Notes under the pieces: generated by a model
Database searches by the model: none
Told to the model about the DNA's origin: nothing
The model's input: the letters and a program-made list of their open reading frames with translations, nothing else
From: Selaginella moellendorffii
Taxonomy: Eukaryota; Streptophyta; Lycopodiopsida; Selaginellales; Selaginellaceae
DNA: 54,587 bases
Direction: 5' to 3'
Assembly: GCF_000143415.4 (NCBI RefSeq)
Contig: NW_003314386.1
Span: 375,783 to 430,369, forward strand
Shown here: piece by piece, positions 32,400-41,850 of the stretch
How the letters are laid out: each line of letters begins with the position of its first letter
Position numbering within the stretch: the stretch's first letter is position 1
Program-made: the position numbers and the translations under genes

Positions 32400-32800
32400 C
32401 AGCACTAGTTTTTACGGCCTGAGCGAATGCCTTGAGGAAGAGGGCTTGGGAAGGATTTCAATCGAAGCAATGGCATTCAAGCTTCCCATTCTGGTAATCT
32501 ATCGGACCACTGTGCAAATGAATTGTCTGATCAACTTTGCCTTGACAGGGTACTGCTGCCAGTGGAACGACAGAGATCGTCGTAGACGAATCCACTGGCT
32601 CGCTTCACCAAGTTGGCAAGGAAGGTGTTCTCGACTTAGCCTCCAACACTACCAAGCTCTTTCGAGATCCAAATTTGACAGAAGCGCGTCCAGGAGAGAG
32701 CAACACATGTCCGAGAGAATAGCTGCAGCAGCAGTGACAGACTCTTCCTTTCGATTCGTGCCACAGATATTGGACAGCAGCCCTCCGGACTTATGACTGA
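32400..32800 (+). pseudogene. GT4 glycosyltransferase relic, C-terminal piece
   Basis: Plus strand: GLGRISIEAMAFKLPIL, a donor/intron (about 32492-32549), then GTAASGTTEIVVDESTGSLH then QVGKEGVLDLASNTTKLFRD. This is the E-x7-E / GGT-EIV / TGLLHPVG core of GT4 (group 1) transferases. Soon after, the frame fails (ARPGESNTCPRE*), and HMSERIA remains in another frame. Compare the C-terminal piece at 20385-20560. Confidence 0.78.
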
Positions 32801-32809
32801 TGCCTTGAT

Positions 32810-33075
32810 CATAATCAAGATCACATTTAAAGTGCTGCTACTTAATTCTATAAAAGGTTATGAGAGAAACTACAACATTTGTCTGCTAGACCTAAGAAAC
32901 ATTTAAAGCTTGCTCTTCGAATATGCTTCCAGGATTTCTTCTCGATGACGAGAGAACTTTCGAGGCCATGACCAACAGGAACCAAGCTCGGCTATCTCGC
33001 TCTTCCAGTCGATGCAGCTCGAGGGAGAGAGGTCTATCAGATGAGAGCCGACTATCAGATCCAACCTCTTCTACT
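32810..33075 (-). repeat. 270-bp block, copy b (inverted relative to 20690-20960)
   Basis: Reverse complement of copy a. The adjoining alpha-crystallin gene and GT4 fragment keep the same orientation as in the first locus, so only this block was flipped. Confidence 0.7.
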
Positions 33076-33112
33076 GCATGAAGGTTTTACAGCGTATACT
33101 CTGTCTACATAT

Positions 33113-34177
33113 TTACCTGAAACAATACTTCGCCCTCATCCTCCCAAACTGAACACCTTGGCATATGACATGCTTTAACGCTTTATTCCATAGGCCCGCT
33201 ATCCTTTGCCCGAGGCTTGGAACATGTTTGGGTAGCGTCACCTTGAGAAGCCCATCACTGAGGTGATATGTTGCCACATCCTGCACGACACCGCGGGGGA
33301 AGTAAAGCCTGCGAGCAAACACTTTGGTGCTCGCTCCGCCCCGCTCTACTCTCACCGCTTCTCCGCCATCATCTTCGTCTCGAGCCACGCCAGTGAGCTC
33401 GAGCACAAAGCCCGACTTGTCCTCCACCCAAGCGATGTCCACGGTGGCCGACTGCGCGCCTGGCATCTCCGCGACGACCACGTACGAGCCTGGACGATCC
33501 AAGATGTCCACCAATGGGGAGATGGTGACGACGCTTGAGTCGTCACCACAATCATCTGCGTTGTTGGAGGCGAGAGCTTCAGGCCGAATGAGCCGGGCCG
33601 CGTCTGAAATGGTGCACGAGGCCGGAGGAACACGCGCGGCAGGCACCGCAAGGTACTCCTCCTCCACAACTCCCTGTTCTCGCTGCTCTCGCCCTGTTTG
33701 CTCCAGCCCTGGGACAAGCGGCAGCGTCACCCGCAAGAGACCACTGTGAAGCTGGTAGCTTATCCTTTCCGCGTCCACTGCATCGGGGAGCACAAACTCT
33801 CGCGCAAACATCTTGGTGAAGGCGCCCCGATCCTTGAGGATGCGACGCTCTTTTGCCTCGTGAGAGATCCCAACGATGGAGACGACTCGATGGAACTGAG
33901 AGCCCGAGACCTCCACCTTGACATCGCTGCTGCTCGTCACGCCCGGCATCTCCAAAAGGATGAGATACGAGTGCGGGAGGCGGCGCACATCTGTGAGCGT
34001 GGCAGCTACAACCGTGTCGGCTATGAAGCACTTGTGCGCGCTCATAGCGTGCTCTACCTCAACCGTGCTGTTGCCGCAGCCGCGCGCCTGGCGGAGAGAG
34101 CAGTAATCACGGCCGCACGCCTGCGCCGCGACAAGCACCAAGAATACCATCGCCGCCCTCGCTGCCGCCAGCGCCAT
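33113..34177 (-). CDS. Secreted tandem alpha-crystallin-domain protein, copy 3
   Basis: 354 aa, nearly identical to copy 2 with about a dozen substitutions (for example DVKVEVSG for DVKVAVSG, PHSYLILL for PNSYLILL). Same plan: signal peptide, Cys-rich spacer, ACD1 ending HSGLLRVTLP, acidic linker, ACD2 ending LSDGLLKVTLPK, and a short basic tail. Open reading frame intact. The 3' flank (to about 33085) and the 5' flank with TATA (34217-34223) and G-box (near 34252) are shared with copy 2. So little divergence over both coding and flanking DNA points to recent duplication or gene conversion. Confidence 0.8.
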   Translation of the reverse strand: MALAAARAAMVFLVLVAAQACGRDYCSLRQARGCGNSTVEVEHAMSAHKCFIADTVVAATLTDVRRLPHSYLILLEMPGVTSSSDVKVEVSGSQFHRVVSIVGISHEAKERRILKDRGAFTKMFAREFVLPDAVDAERISYQLHSGLLRVTLPLVPGLEQTGREQREQGVVEEEYLAVPAARVPPASCTISDAARLIRPEALASNNADDCGDDSSVVTISPLVDILDRPGSYVVVAEMPGAQSATVDIAWVEDKSGFVLELTGVARDEDDGGEAVRVERGGASTKVFARRLYFPRGVVQDVATYHLSDGLLKVTLPKHVPSLGQRIAGLWNKALKHVICQGVQFGRMRAKYCFR

Positions 34178-34299
34178 TCTTCGCCCTTCTCTGCCCTAGC
34201 ACCTGGACCAGGGGACTTATATACAAGAAAAGAAAAGGTATGAGCTCCCACGTGGAAGGATTCGATAGCTCAAGAATTCTGAGAAATGCTCTAATCAGG

Positions 34300-34785
34300 A
34301 GGTGTTTAGGAAACTTTATTAAAAACATAATTTAAATGAATGCCACCCAAAAGATATACTTAGTGCTATTCCTTTTTTGTAATTTAATTACTCTGGAATA
34401 AACTTGATGTTGCCCTAGAGCCTAGAGATGATCTGCGTGTCTGGAGAGATCCAAACTCTTGAAATTGGAGGCTTCGTAAACTTCTATTGACGTATTGTTG
34501 TCCCAAAGATGACGAGCTCTGAATCCTTGCAAGCTTGGAGCTGAAAATTGAAAATTCCTTGCCGATTTCCTGTGATTGAGCGTGAGAGAGGGAAAGATTA
34601 CACGGAGGAACGCAACCTTTTGCCGGCGATGAGCAGGACGAAGCTTCCAGAGGAAGATCTTCCCAGCACGAATGGCGGGCGTCCATTAGAACAAATTGTT
34701 CTTCCAAGAAGGAATATGCAAAGATATTTGTCGGAATTTAGGGTTCTAGCGGGGGGTTTGGGCGGGAGGCTGTAGGCGCGAGACG
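34300..34785. other. Spacer related to 44880-45100
   Basis: From about 34560 to 34785 the sequence (GATTGAGCGTGAGAGAGGGAAAGATTACACGGAGGAACGC..., GCTGCCAGAGGAAGATCTTCCCAGC-like, GGAATTTAGGGTT) matches 44903-45102. It is the 5' flank of both NPSN copies. Confidence 0.6.
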
Positions 34786-35740
34786 ATGGCCGAGCTCAGC
34801 CCGACGGTCGCAGATCTAGATGGCCACAAGAATCTATTCCGGGCTCTCTCCTCAGTCGCCATGCTCGCTTCTCGCTTCGCTCTAGAAATTCTCACTGCCA
34901 AAATGCAGATCCAAGATGGACAAGATCAAGGAGCCTGGCCGGCAGAGCAAGGATCTGGAGGAGCTGCGCCAGTGCAAGAGGTCGGTCTCGCTGCCTCCTG
35001 GCTGTGCTAGCTAGAGACGCTAAAGGATGAATGCAGGCTCATGAAGGAGTTTGATAGACAGATCAAGGAGGAGTCGAAGAACCCAGCGAAGCAGCTGAAT
35101 GAAAAGAAGCAGTCACTGGTAAGAGATTTTGCGAGCGATCGATCTCATCGCCTCTTGCAGATCAAGGATCTCGACTCGTATGTGGCCCTGCGCAAAACGT
35201 GAGCATTCTTTCGCCATGCCGGTGTCGCACAAGTTCTTCCCTTTTTTCCTTGGTTCCACCCAGGTACACGAGCTCGCTGGGGAACAAAAAGGCGGAGTTG
35301 ACGGAAGGTGGCAGTGCCGAAGGTGCTCGCACTGACCTCACGGATCCAAATGTCAAACCAGCAACCCATGGACGCTGGGAAGAAAACTATGGACGAGACG
35401 GATCAGAAGATTGAGCGCGTAAAAAAGGTCCGATCGACGCTCAAATGACAAGTTGGCATTCTTTTCTTCCGGGATACACTGGTGGAGGATCCTGTTTTGC
35501 AGCTTGCTACCGGTAGATGCATATTGTTCTTCTTGTTCCTGGGCGCCATTGCCGTGATCGTCGTCAAGGTAAAAGCCATTCTCTTGTTCTATCCAGGAGC
35601 TCTAAATTTTCAATGGCAGGTTGTTGATCCCAAGAAGAAGAACATCTGCGGCCTTCCCGGATTATCTCCCCTCGCGAACACCAGCCAGATTCTTTTCAAC
35701 CGGCGGATATGGGAGTTTCTCTTCCTACTGTCCGAGTCCT
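34786..35740 (+). pseudogene. Novel plant SNARE (NPSN) gene, defective copy 1
   Basis: NPSN proteins are Qb-SNAREs of the cell plate and plasma membrane. Landmarks in order: MAELSPTVADLDGHKNLFRA at 34786; MDKIKEPGRQSKDLEELRQC at about 34917; LMKEFDRQIKEE; AKQLNEKKQSL, an intron, IKDLDSYVALRKTY at about 35160; TSSLGNKKAELTEGGSAEGA; MSNQQPMDAGKKTMDETDQK at about 35352; the tail anchor RCILFFLFLGAIAVIVVK (35514-35568), an intron, and VVDPKKKNICGLPGLSPLA ... FNRRIW. Stops and frame shifts fall between pieces, and most of the central SNARE helix is missing between ETDQKIERVKK and the anchor. Confidence 0.82.
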
Positions 35741-35974
35741 TATGGCAAAGCAAAGGTCTGTATTATGTCTTATGATGATTGAATCTTATCAAAAAATTTG
35801 CTGTTTACAGGTGCAGGAGTTATCGTGCTTCTTGTGCTTTTGTCACAAGCTGAAGGGCACTTTGTGTCGCTCGATAATTCCTTCAGTTGCAAGACATGTA
35901 CGAGCTCCGTGGTAATATTCAAGAGTATGGTAATGTGATTATTTGAGATTTTGTTGTAAGTGTTTGTTTTTTCA

Positions 35975-36655
35975 GGCCCACAAGTGACCCAAGCTTTGGC
36001 CGCTATACGAGATTTTGTTGCGGCTGCTAGCGCTGGCGAAAGATTGTTGTTTTACTTTTGTGGACACGGGACTCAATTCCCCGACAGAAACTTGGACGAG
36101 CTGGATGGAAACGACGAGGCTTTATGCTTCAACGACGGGGTTTGTTGATTTCATCGCTGTTTACAATTTCATTTTCTGTCTTTGTTACAGTACTTGGTAG
36201 ATGACATACTTCATAACGTCATGGTCCAGTATCTCCATGAAGGCGTCCACCTGACTGCCATATTCGATTCCTGTCACAGCGGGACTGTGCTTGATCTTCC
36301 ATATGGAAACACTGGATCTGGATGGTTTAACGCATCGTCCCAGACGCCGCCAGAGATATTACAAGCCGGAGTGTTTTTCAGAACGAGCGTGGTCTCAATT
36401 TCTGCATGCTTAGACTCTGAGTTATCATATTTTGTAAGTGCAGAGAAAGTTCCACATTTACTAATCTTGTGAAGTTTTCTTTTAGGACGAAGTCAATCAG
36501 AGGGGCTGGTTCACGAGCAATATGACGCACTACATACAAGAAGGTGCTACAACCTACGGGGCCATTCTAAGTGATATGCAGAATTATCATCCCAATTCTA
36601 CCATGATGATCAGCTCTAGTTTCAAGTTTGACTTGACTAGAACACTTGATCTCTA
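35975..36655 (+). pseudogene. Type I metacaspase gene fragment
   Basis: Three apparent exons. One has LLFYFCGHGTQFPDRNLDEL then DGNDEALCFNDG, including the catalytic His of the p20 subunit. The next has [20 protein letters not shown] then [18 protein letters not shown], including the catalytic Cys in DSCHSG. The last has DEVNQRGWFTSNMTHYIQEG then ATTYGAILSDMQ, from the p10 region. The N-terminal third (the ALLIGINY region) is absent and the end is atypical, so this is a fragment. Metacaspases are Ca-dependent Arg/Lys-specific cysteine proteases. Both catalytic residues survive. Confidence 0.78.
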
Positions 36656-37379
36656 GTTTCAGTGTAAGTATTTCCTTTGACGTGTTTCTCCATCTTGAGT
36701 TCTTTTGATTAGGAACAAGATCTTTTTGGGAATGCAAGCAATGCTGCTTGCAAAGAGCATGTGATTGACGGCGATAAAATACGAGACAAGAAAATTTTGA
36801 CTTCAAGAAGGTTCTGGTTTTTCTCATTGATTTGCTTGCAGAAGAGCGAGGAAGCTGCTTGTCTCACCAGACAGTGCCCGGACTCAAGAAAGCACAGTAG
36901 CTACGATCGTTGCCGACTGATTTACCCGAGACGAAAGTATGAAGGGGCTGGACAATGTGCTGGACCAGTGCTTTTCTTCTGGCGAGGTCACTTATTCCAC
37001 TCACCGATAAATTGCGATAAGTTTTTTCGAGCAGTGCAAATATTACAACGTAACTTTGTTTTTCTCGCAGGAGGTTGATTTGCTACCTTCTTGATTAGCG
37101 AAGAAAGAATGGAGAGTGGAAAAAGCCGGAGACGAAGTCCACGCTTCCTTCTGAGGATCAGCTCTAAAAGGTGAGAATCTGTTTCTACTTTAACTACTAG
37201 TTTTTTATGCGTTCTTTTGCAGTTCGTACCAGTTGCCAGCCTGAGAGATCCGGAGGATTGTGGACGGTCCTCCCAATCCAGCGCTCTCCTCACCCAAGCG
37301 CGACAGGGTCCTCTTCATCGAAAATTCCTGGTACTAAAGTATTTCACACAACTTATATCTGGTACTTGGCTTCCAAAGA

Positions 37380-37865
37380 TTGCTCACATGTCGCATGAAA
37401 TTCGTACTCCAATGAATGCCGTGATTGGCATGGACGCTGAAACGGACATAACGGATGAGCAACGCGAGTATGCTTCTACTACTCGCAGCAGTGGAGAGGT
37501 ATTGCTGGGGATTATCAATGTTATCCTTGATTACAGGTAAGAAGCGGATCTAAATTCACGTCATGCTGAGCTTGGTTGCTCTCGTTCTATTGCAGCAAAA
37601 TTGAAGCGGGTAACATGGAGCTTGACTTGCAACCTACAGAGATCCTGCAACGTGTTGAAGAATCATTTGATCTTGTCGCGAAGGGTCTTGAGTTGACTTA
37701 GGATTCTGTTCCTAGCCCTTTGCTCGGGGAGTCGGCTCGAATCCGCCAAATCCTGGTCAGTTACTTCTTGCAGCTTATTCGCATCTGACTCTAATTCTGC
37801 AGGTAAGTCTTCTTAGCAACGCTGTAAAATTCAACGAGAAAGGATACGTCACTGCAACCATGATT
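37380..37865 (+). pseudogene. Hybrid histidine kinase fragment (HisKA and start of HATPase)
   Basis: Reads [17 protein letters not shown] (H-box with phospho-acceptor His), [20 protein letters not shown] then INVILDY, an intron, SKIEAGNMELDLQPTEILQR, then an in-frame TAG after KGLELT, then LGESARIRQIL, an intron, and VSLLSNAVKFNEKGYVTAT (N-box Asn). No receiver or sensor domain follows. It is a relic of a two-component kinase. Confidence 0.8.
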
Positions 37866-37869
37866 TTTA

Positions 37870-38420
37870 CAGATCGAAGAACTGATGGAATATCTGCCTG
37901 CCCCAGATTTTCCGACCGGAGGACAAATTTTGGGGCCTCTTTCCTTCGGCCTTACAAGCTATAGTAACTCGCAGGATAGAGGACGCATTAGAACAGGCCG
38001 CGGAAAGATTACAGGTAGAGGCAAAGCAGATCTCGCATCATAAAAAAAAAGTAGAAGTGAGTGAGACCCGTGTCCTCGTTCTCTCAAATAAGTGGGAACT
38101 TACCAACTATGAAATTACTGAGGTTCGACTTGTAATATATTATTAAGATGATGATTTTAGATTTGGCCTTGGTTTTGCAGATTCCAAATAAGTCTACTTT
38201 GGTTGCGAAGATTGCCGAACTTGTAGCAGCAAGGTGCGCCTCAGGCGTTTCAGATAATATAATATATTATTTTTCTGTGCGTGATTGAGCAGGAATGAGG
38301 ATTGTCATCGAGGTAATTGTGATCAAATGGCTCGGCGTCCTTTGAGTTGGCTGGTTTCTATATGTGCATGCAGCTCAAAAGAGGCCCTGTGGCAGTTATT
38401 GTTCTGAATTATATTGTGTT
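37870..38420 (+). pseudogene. DNA gyrase subunit A gene fragment
   Basis: Pieces of organellar GyrA in order: EELMEYLPAPDFPTGGQILG (37876 onward), RIRTGRGKITGRGKADLAS, an intron, a strand with NKSTLVAKIAELVAARCASG then VSDN, then GMRIVIE (near 38294), an intron, and LKRGPVAVIVLNYI (38373 onward). These match the DFPTGG, YRTGRG, KIAELV and VIELKRG blocks of the gyrase A DNA-cleavage domain. Catalytic Tyr region absent. Introns retained, so this is not a retrocopy. Confidence 0.78.
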
Positions 38421-38856
38421 AGTATTCTTAACAAGGAGCCTGAATTGTTTAGTATCAAGAAATCAAGAACTCCCGGGGGCATCTCCCGGTGCCAAACCCC
38501 CTCCATGACGAGCACCGGGTACTCCAAGGGAAATCTTCCAGGAACCCCTGCAGCTCGGAAAACACCCGAGCACTCGAGAAGCTCAATCCCAGTGTTGATC
38601 CATCGCCGCCTCCCGTTGATCGATCCTGGCTAACCCGCTCCATATACTCCTCCAGCAAGCGGGGGGGATCGAAGCTGATCACATCTCCAAGGCCAGTTCG
38701 CCAGTGACGAGAATCCCAGGGGGATCGTTGTAGATATATTCATGTACAAAACGTAGTAGCTAACCAGAAAATAAAGGAGGCGATGGTAGAAAGCCAGAAA
38801 CTAAAAGGAAAAAAGCTGGCATCGATCGATTCGATCCATCGATGGGAAGAGGAAGC
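38421..38856. other. 3' flank of the coiled-coil gene; unassigned frames
   Basis: Overlapping frames at 38455-38682 (-) and 38364-38633 (+) show no family I recognise. CCCGGG-type palindromic words and a (CGAT)n patch near 38820-38840 are present. Confidence 0.4.
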
Positions 38857-40091
38857 TTATCCCGGCACCCGACGACCGGTCTCGAGCTCGTCAATCCTTT
38901 TGCACAGGGCTCCAACGGTGATCTTGTGCTCCTTCTCCTGAGTGCTCATCATGTCCCGCAGCTCCTTCATCTCCTTGAGGAACAGGGTGCTCATCTCCTC
39001 GTTCTTCTGCACGAGCGTGGAGTTCTGGAGCTCCAGGCTCGCCACCCTGCTGCTGAGCTTCCCATTCTCCTGCTCCAGGCTCGCCACCCTGCTGCTGAGC
39101 TTCCCATTCTCCTGCTCCAGGGTCGCCACCCTGCTCCTGAGCTTCCCATTCTCCTGGTCCAGGCTCACCACCCTGCTGCTAAGCTCCCCTATCTGCTTCT
39201 CCAGGCCCACGATCGTCATCTCATCAGTCACTTTCTCCACCTTCTTTCTCTCCAGGTCCTTCTGGAGGGATTTCTTCTGCTTTGTGTCATTGTCCCGGTA
39301 GCGCCTCTCCGCATTGTAGAGCTCTAGCTTCTCCATGACCTTCTCCTGGAGGAGAAGCTTTTCGGCTTCGTGCTCGGCTTGCTGGAGGAGAAGCTGCTTG
39401 TCAACCTCCTGCTGGACAAGCTCGCTCTGCTTGTCCAGCAGATCTCGCTGCTCCCGGAGGAGCTTCTTGTGCGTGTCCAGCTCCTCCCGCTTCTCTCGCA
39501 GCTGGCGCTGGAGGCTGTCGATGTGGCTCACCAGCTGGTCATGCCTCTTCTTCGCCACCTTCGCAGCCTCCTCCTCCTGCTTCCTCGCCTCCTTCTGAGC
39601 CGCCTCCCTGATCTTCATCTGCTGCTGCTCGGCCTCCCTGATCATCACCTGCTGCTTCTCGGACTCCGCCTTCCCCTTTAGCTCCTCCTGCGCGGCAAGC
39701 AGCTGGTACTTCAGCTGATTCTTCTCGCTCTGCAGCCGCCCCAGCTGCTCCTGCTGCGGATTCAGCATCACAGCTCTGGCCATCGCCACACCCTTCTGCC
39801 TCGCCGTTTCCTCCTGGGACCAGAACCACATACCTTCCGGATGGCTCACAAAGTCCTCCTTGGACAGCCCCGTCGCTTCCAGGAACTGAGAGATCCCCTT
39901 CTCAACGCTCTCATCGAAGGCTGCCTGCGCCAGCACTCCACCGCTGTAGTGGATAGTGTAGACCAGATCCGGCTCAGCGAAGTGGATCGTCACTGTGACC
40001 TAGCGGGAAACCCTTCTCCTCTAGCTGAGCCTGAGAGAGAGATCATTACCTGATCATCGCCGCCGCTTGAATCCTTGTTCGGATCCTCCAT
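38857..40091 (-). CDS. Long coiled-coil protein, unknown function
   Basis: Two exons: 40091-40050 (MEDPNKDSSGGDDQ) and 39999-38857, 394 aa, GT-AG intron of 50 bp. The N-terminal ~100 residues are globular (VTVTIHFAEPDLVYTIHYSG, GISQFLEATGLSKEDFVSHP then EGMWFWSQEE). From about residue 105 to the end it is a charged coiled coil rich in Glu, Lys, Gln and Arg. Four 14-residue repeats of the form LEQENGKLSSRVAS lie at about residues 300-355, encoded by near-identical 42-bp DNA units (39030-39170). The mix of a short folded head and a long rod suggests a structural or tethering role, but the family is not recognised. Its start lies ~200 bp from the divergent TAPT1-like frame. Confidence 0.8.
39030..39172 (-). 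repeat. 42-bp coding tandem repeat
   Basis: About 3.5 units; the two units around 39057-39140 are identical or nearly so at DNA level. They code for heptad-compatible 14-mers in the coiled-coil protein. Copy number is likely to vary between alleles. Confidence 0.8.
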
Positions 40092-40292
40092 CTCCTTCTC
40101 GTTCTTCTGCTGCTTCCGGAGAAAAACCCTGAATTTTTACTCTTTTATTGAGCCCAGATCGCAGACACGTAGGCTGTCCAGTTGTCGGCGGCCACATGGA
40201 GATGCGGGCGAATATTCCTTTCTCTGGAAGAATTAGGGTTCCTGGAGCTTGAGTGTCGCGGGGAGGGGGGAGATGAGCATAGTCCACAACTC

Positions 40293-41850
40293 ATGGCGCC
40301 AGCAGCATCCCAGGATCATCATCGCATGAGCCGGAGCTTCTCCTACGATGTGCTGCTCCGCGATGTTTCCGGTTTAGGGTTTAGGGTTTAGGGTCTCCCA
40401 CCCGCTCCAGCTCCGAGCTGAGCCCGCCGGAGATCGAGGAGGCCACTGTTCACTCCAATGGCGGCCTCCATCACCGCCCGAGGCTTGATCTCCCACCGGC
40501 AGAAAGCAAGAGCTCTTCAGAGCCCGCCAATGGATCTCTTCTTCTGGTGGACGAAGACACATGCAGCTCCCGGGTTGAAGACCCGGCTACCTCAGTCGTT
40601 CATCACACCTCTGGCGGAGAAGCCCGCTTCTCCGCCAACATACCTCGGTTATCAACTTTGAACCCGATGGTGAAACCGAACCGGGTTCACAGAAGAAGCT
40701 CGAGAACGAGGCTGACAAACCTTTCCCGGGTCTTCCACCAGCTTTTGATCCCACCAGTGGAGCTCACTGGAGACAACTTATGAATGCCGGCAATGAGTGT
40801 AAGTATGTTGCGACATTTTTTGTTTTCTTCAGGATATAATTCTTTTTATTTTTTGAAATATTTCAGACATGGAACTGGATTTTTCTCCGGTTCAACATGT
40901 GATGGACGAGCTCACTGATGGAGCTGCTCTGCAAATTACGACAAGAACCGGAAGCGAACAAAGCCGGGAGCGCGGGTACAATGTCTTGTGCAATGTTCCC
41001 TGGCGCTGCGAGCTGGTCAGTTTTATGGGTTTTTTTTCCAGTTTTATTTTGTTTGGTTGCATTCGGTTTGAATTTATTCACTTTGTTCTTGTTTTTTCTT
41101 ACTCAGCTTGTTTCTTTGTCTGCCTAGACTCTTTCTTGTCACTCTTAACTGTGACTCCATTGCGGCTCCTGATGGTTTTACCGAACCGTGTAAGGTGATT
41201 TTACATCTTTTATACATTCATTTTTATTGATATATTTCTGATTAGGAACTTCCGGACAGTCGGACCCAGTGACTGGTGCGACTTATGTTGTTTGATCATA
41301 TTAATCGCCGGAGGGAAGGCTCTTCAGCAAGCTGGTGAGCTCCTCAATCATTTTTCGCTGCTCAAATTCATTTATTCAAATTTTTTTATGTGTGTGTATG
41401 AGTTCCAGAGATCAGGTACATCTATCACTCTATCAGATTCGCAAACATCAAGCTCTATGTGATCTACAACATGCTCGAGGTCTGGCTTTTTAATCATTTA
41501 TTTTTTTCAATACGTTTATTCTTCTAGTTTTCACAATCATTCGCTGAATGTTTTCTGTATACTGCAGGTGTTTGACAAGCTTTTCCAATCATTTGGAGTC
41601 GAGGTTCTCTTCAGATCAGCAGTGAGCTGCACAGAAGGCTTCGGATTTTTTTAAGGCTTTTCTTCGATCAGAGCATCGCCATCGGATGCTTCATTATCCT
41701 TTTTCTTTTATTTTTTATCTTTATTTTATTTATTAATTAGTTTTTTATCCTTAACTTCTACACACTTGTGCACTCGTTCATCATCATGTTTGAAGGAATA
41801 ACTCTGGCCGCGGCCCTCCACCATGCGGCTACAAATTGTTCATGCTCTTA
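40293..41850 (+). pseudogene. TAPT1/POD1-like membrane protein gene, disrupted
   Basis: TAPT1 family (plant POD1, an ER membrane protein). Start MAPAASQDHHRMSRSFSYDV then LLRDVSG. After a 20-bp telomeric insertion the text resumes in another frame as SPTRSSSELSPPEIEEATVH. Later, in a third frame: DPTSGAHWRQLMNAGNE, an intron, MELDFSPVQHVMDELTDGAA, YNVLCNVPWRCEL, ACFFVCLDSFLSLLTVTPLR, an intron, SDWCDLCCLIILIAGGKALQ, an intron, IRYIYHSIRFANIKLYVIYN, an intron, VFDKLFQSFGVEVLF, and finally LVHSFIIMFEGITLAAALHH ending in a stop near 41850. The last third of the protein (from LSTCIVAHNNALLA in plants) is missing. At least two frame breaks. Confidence 0.8.
40374..40393 (+). repeat. Interstitial telomeric repeat, ~3 x TTTAGGG
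   Basis: TTAGGGTTTAGGGTTTAGGG sits directly after the GGT codon of RDVSG. Its 20 bp is not a multiple of three; without it, the reading frame would run on into SPTRSSSELSPPEIEEATVH. Confidence 0.85.

Noticed and set aside
33579-34031. Cys/His-rich 150-aa minus-strand frame that looks like a small zinc protein
   Set aside because: It is the +1 frame of the alpha-crystallin gene; its Cys content comes from the GC-rich codons.
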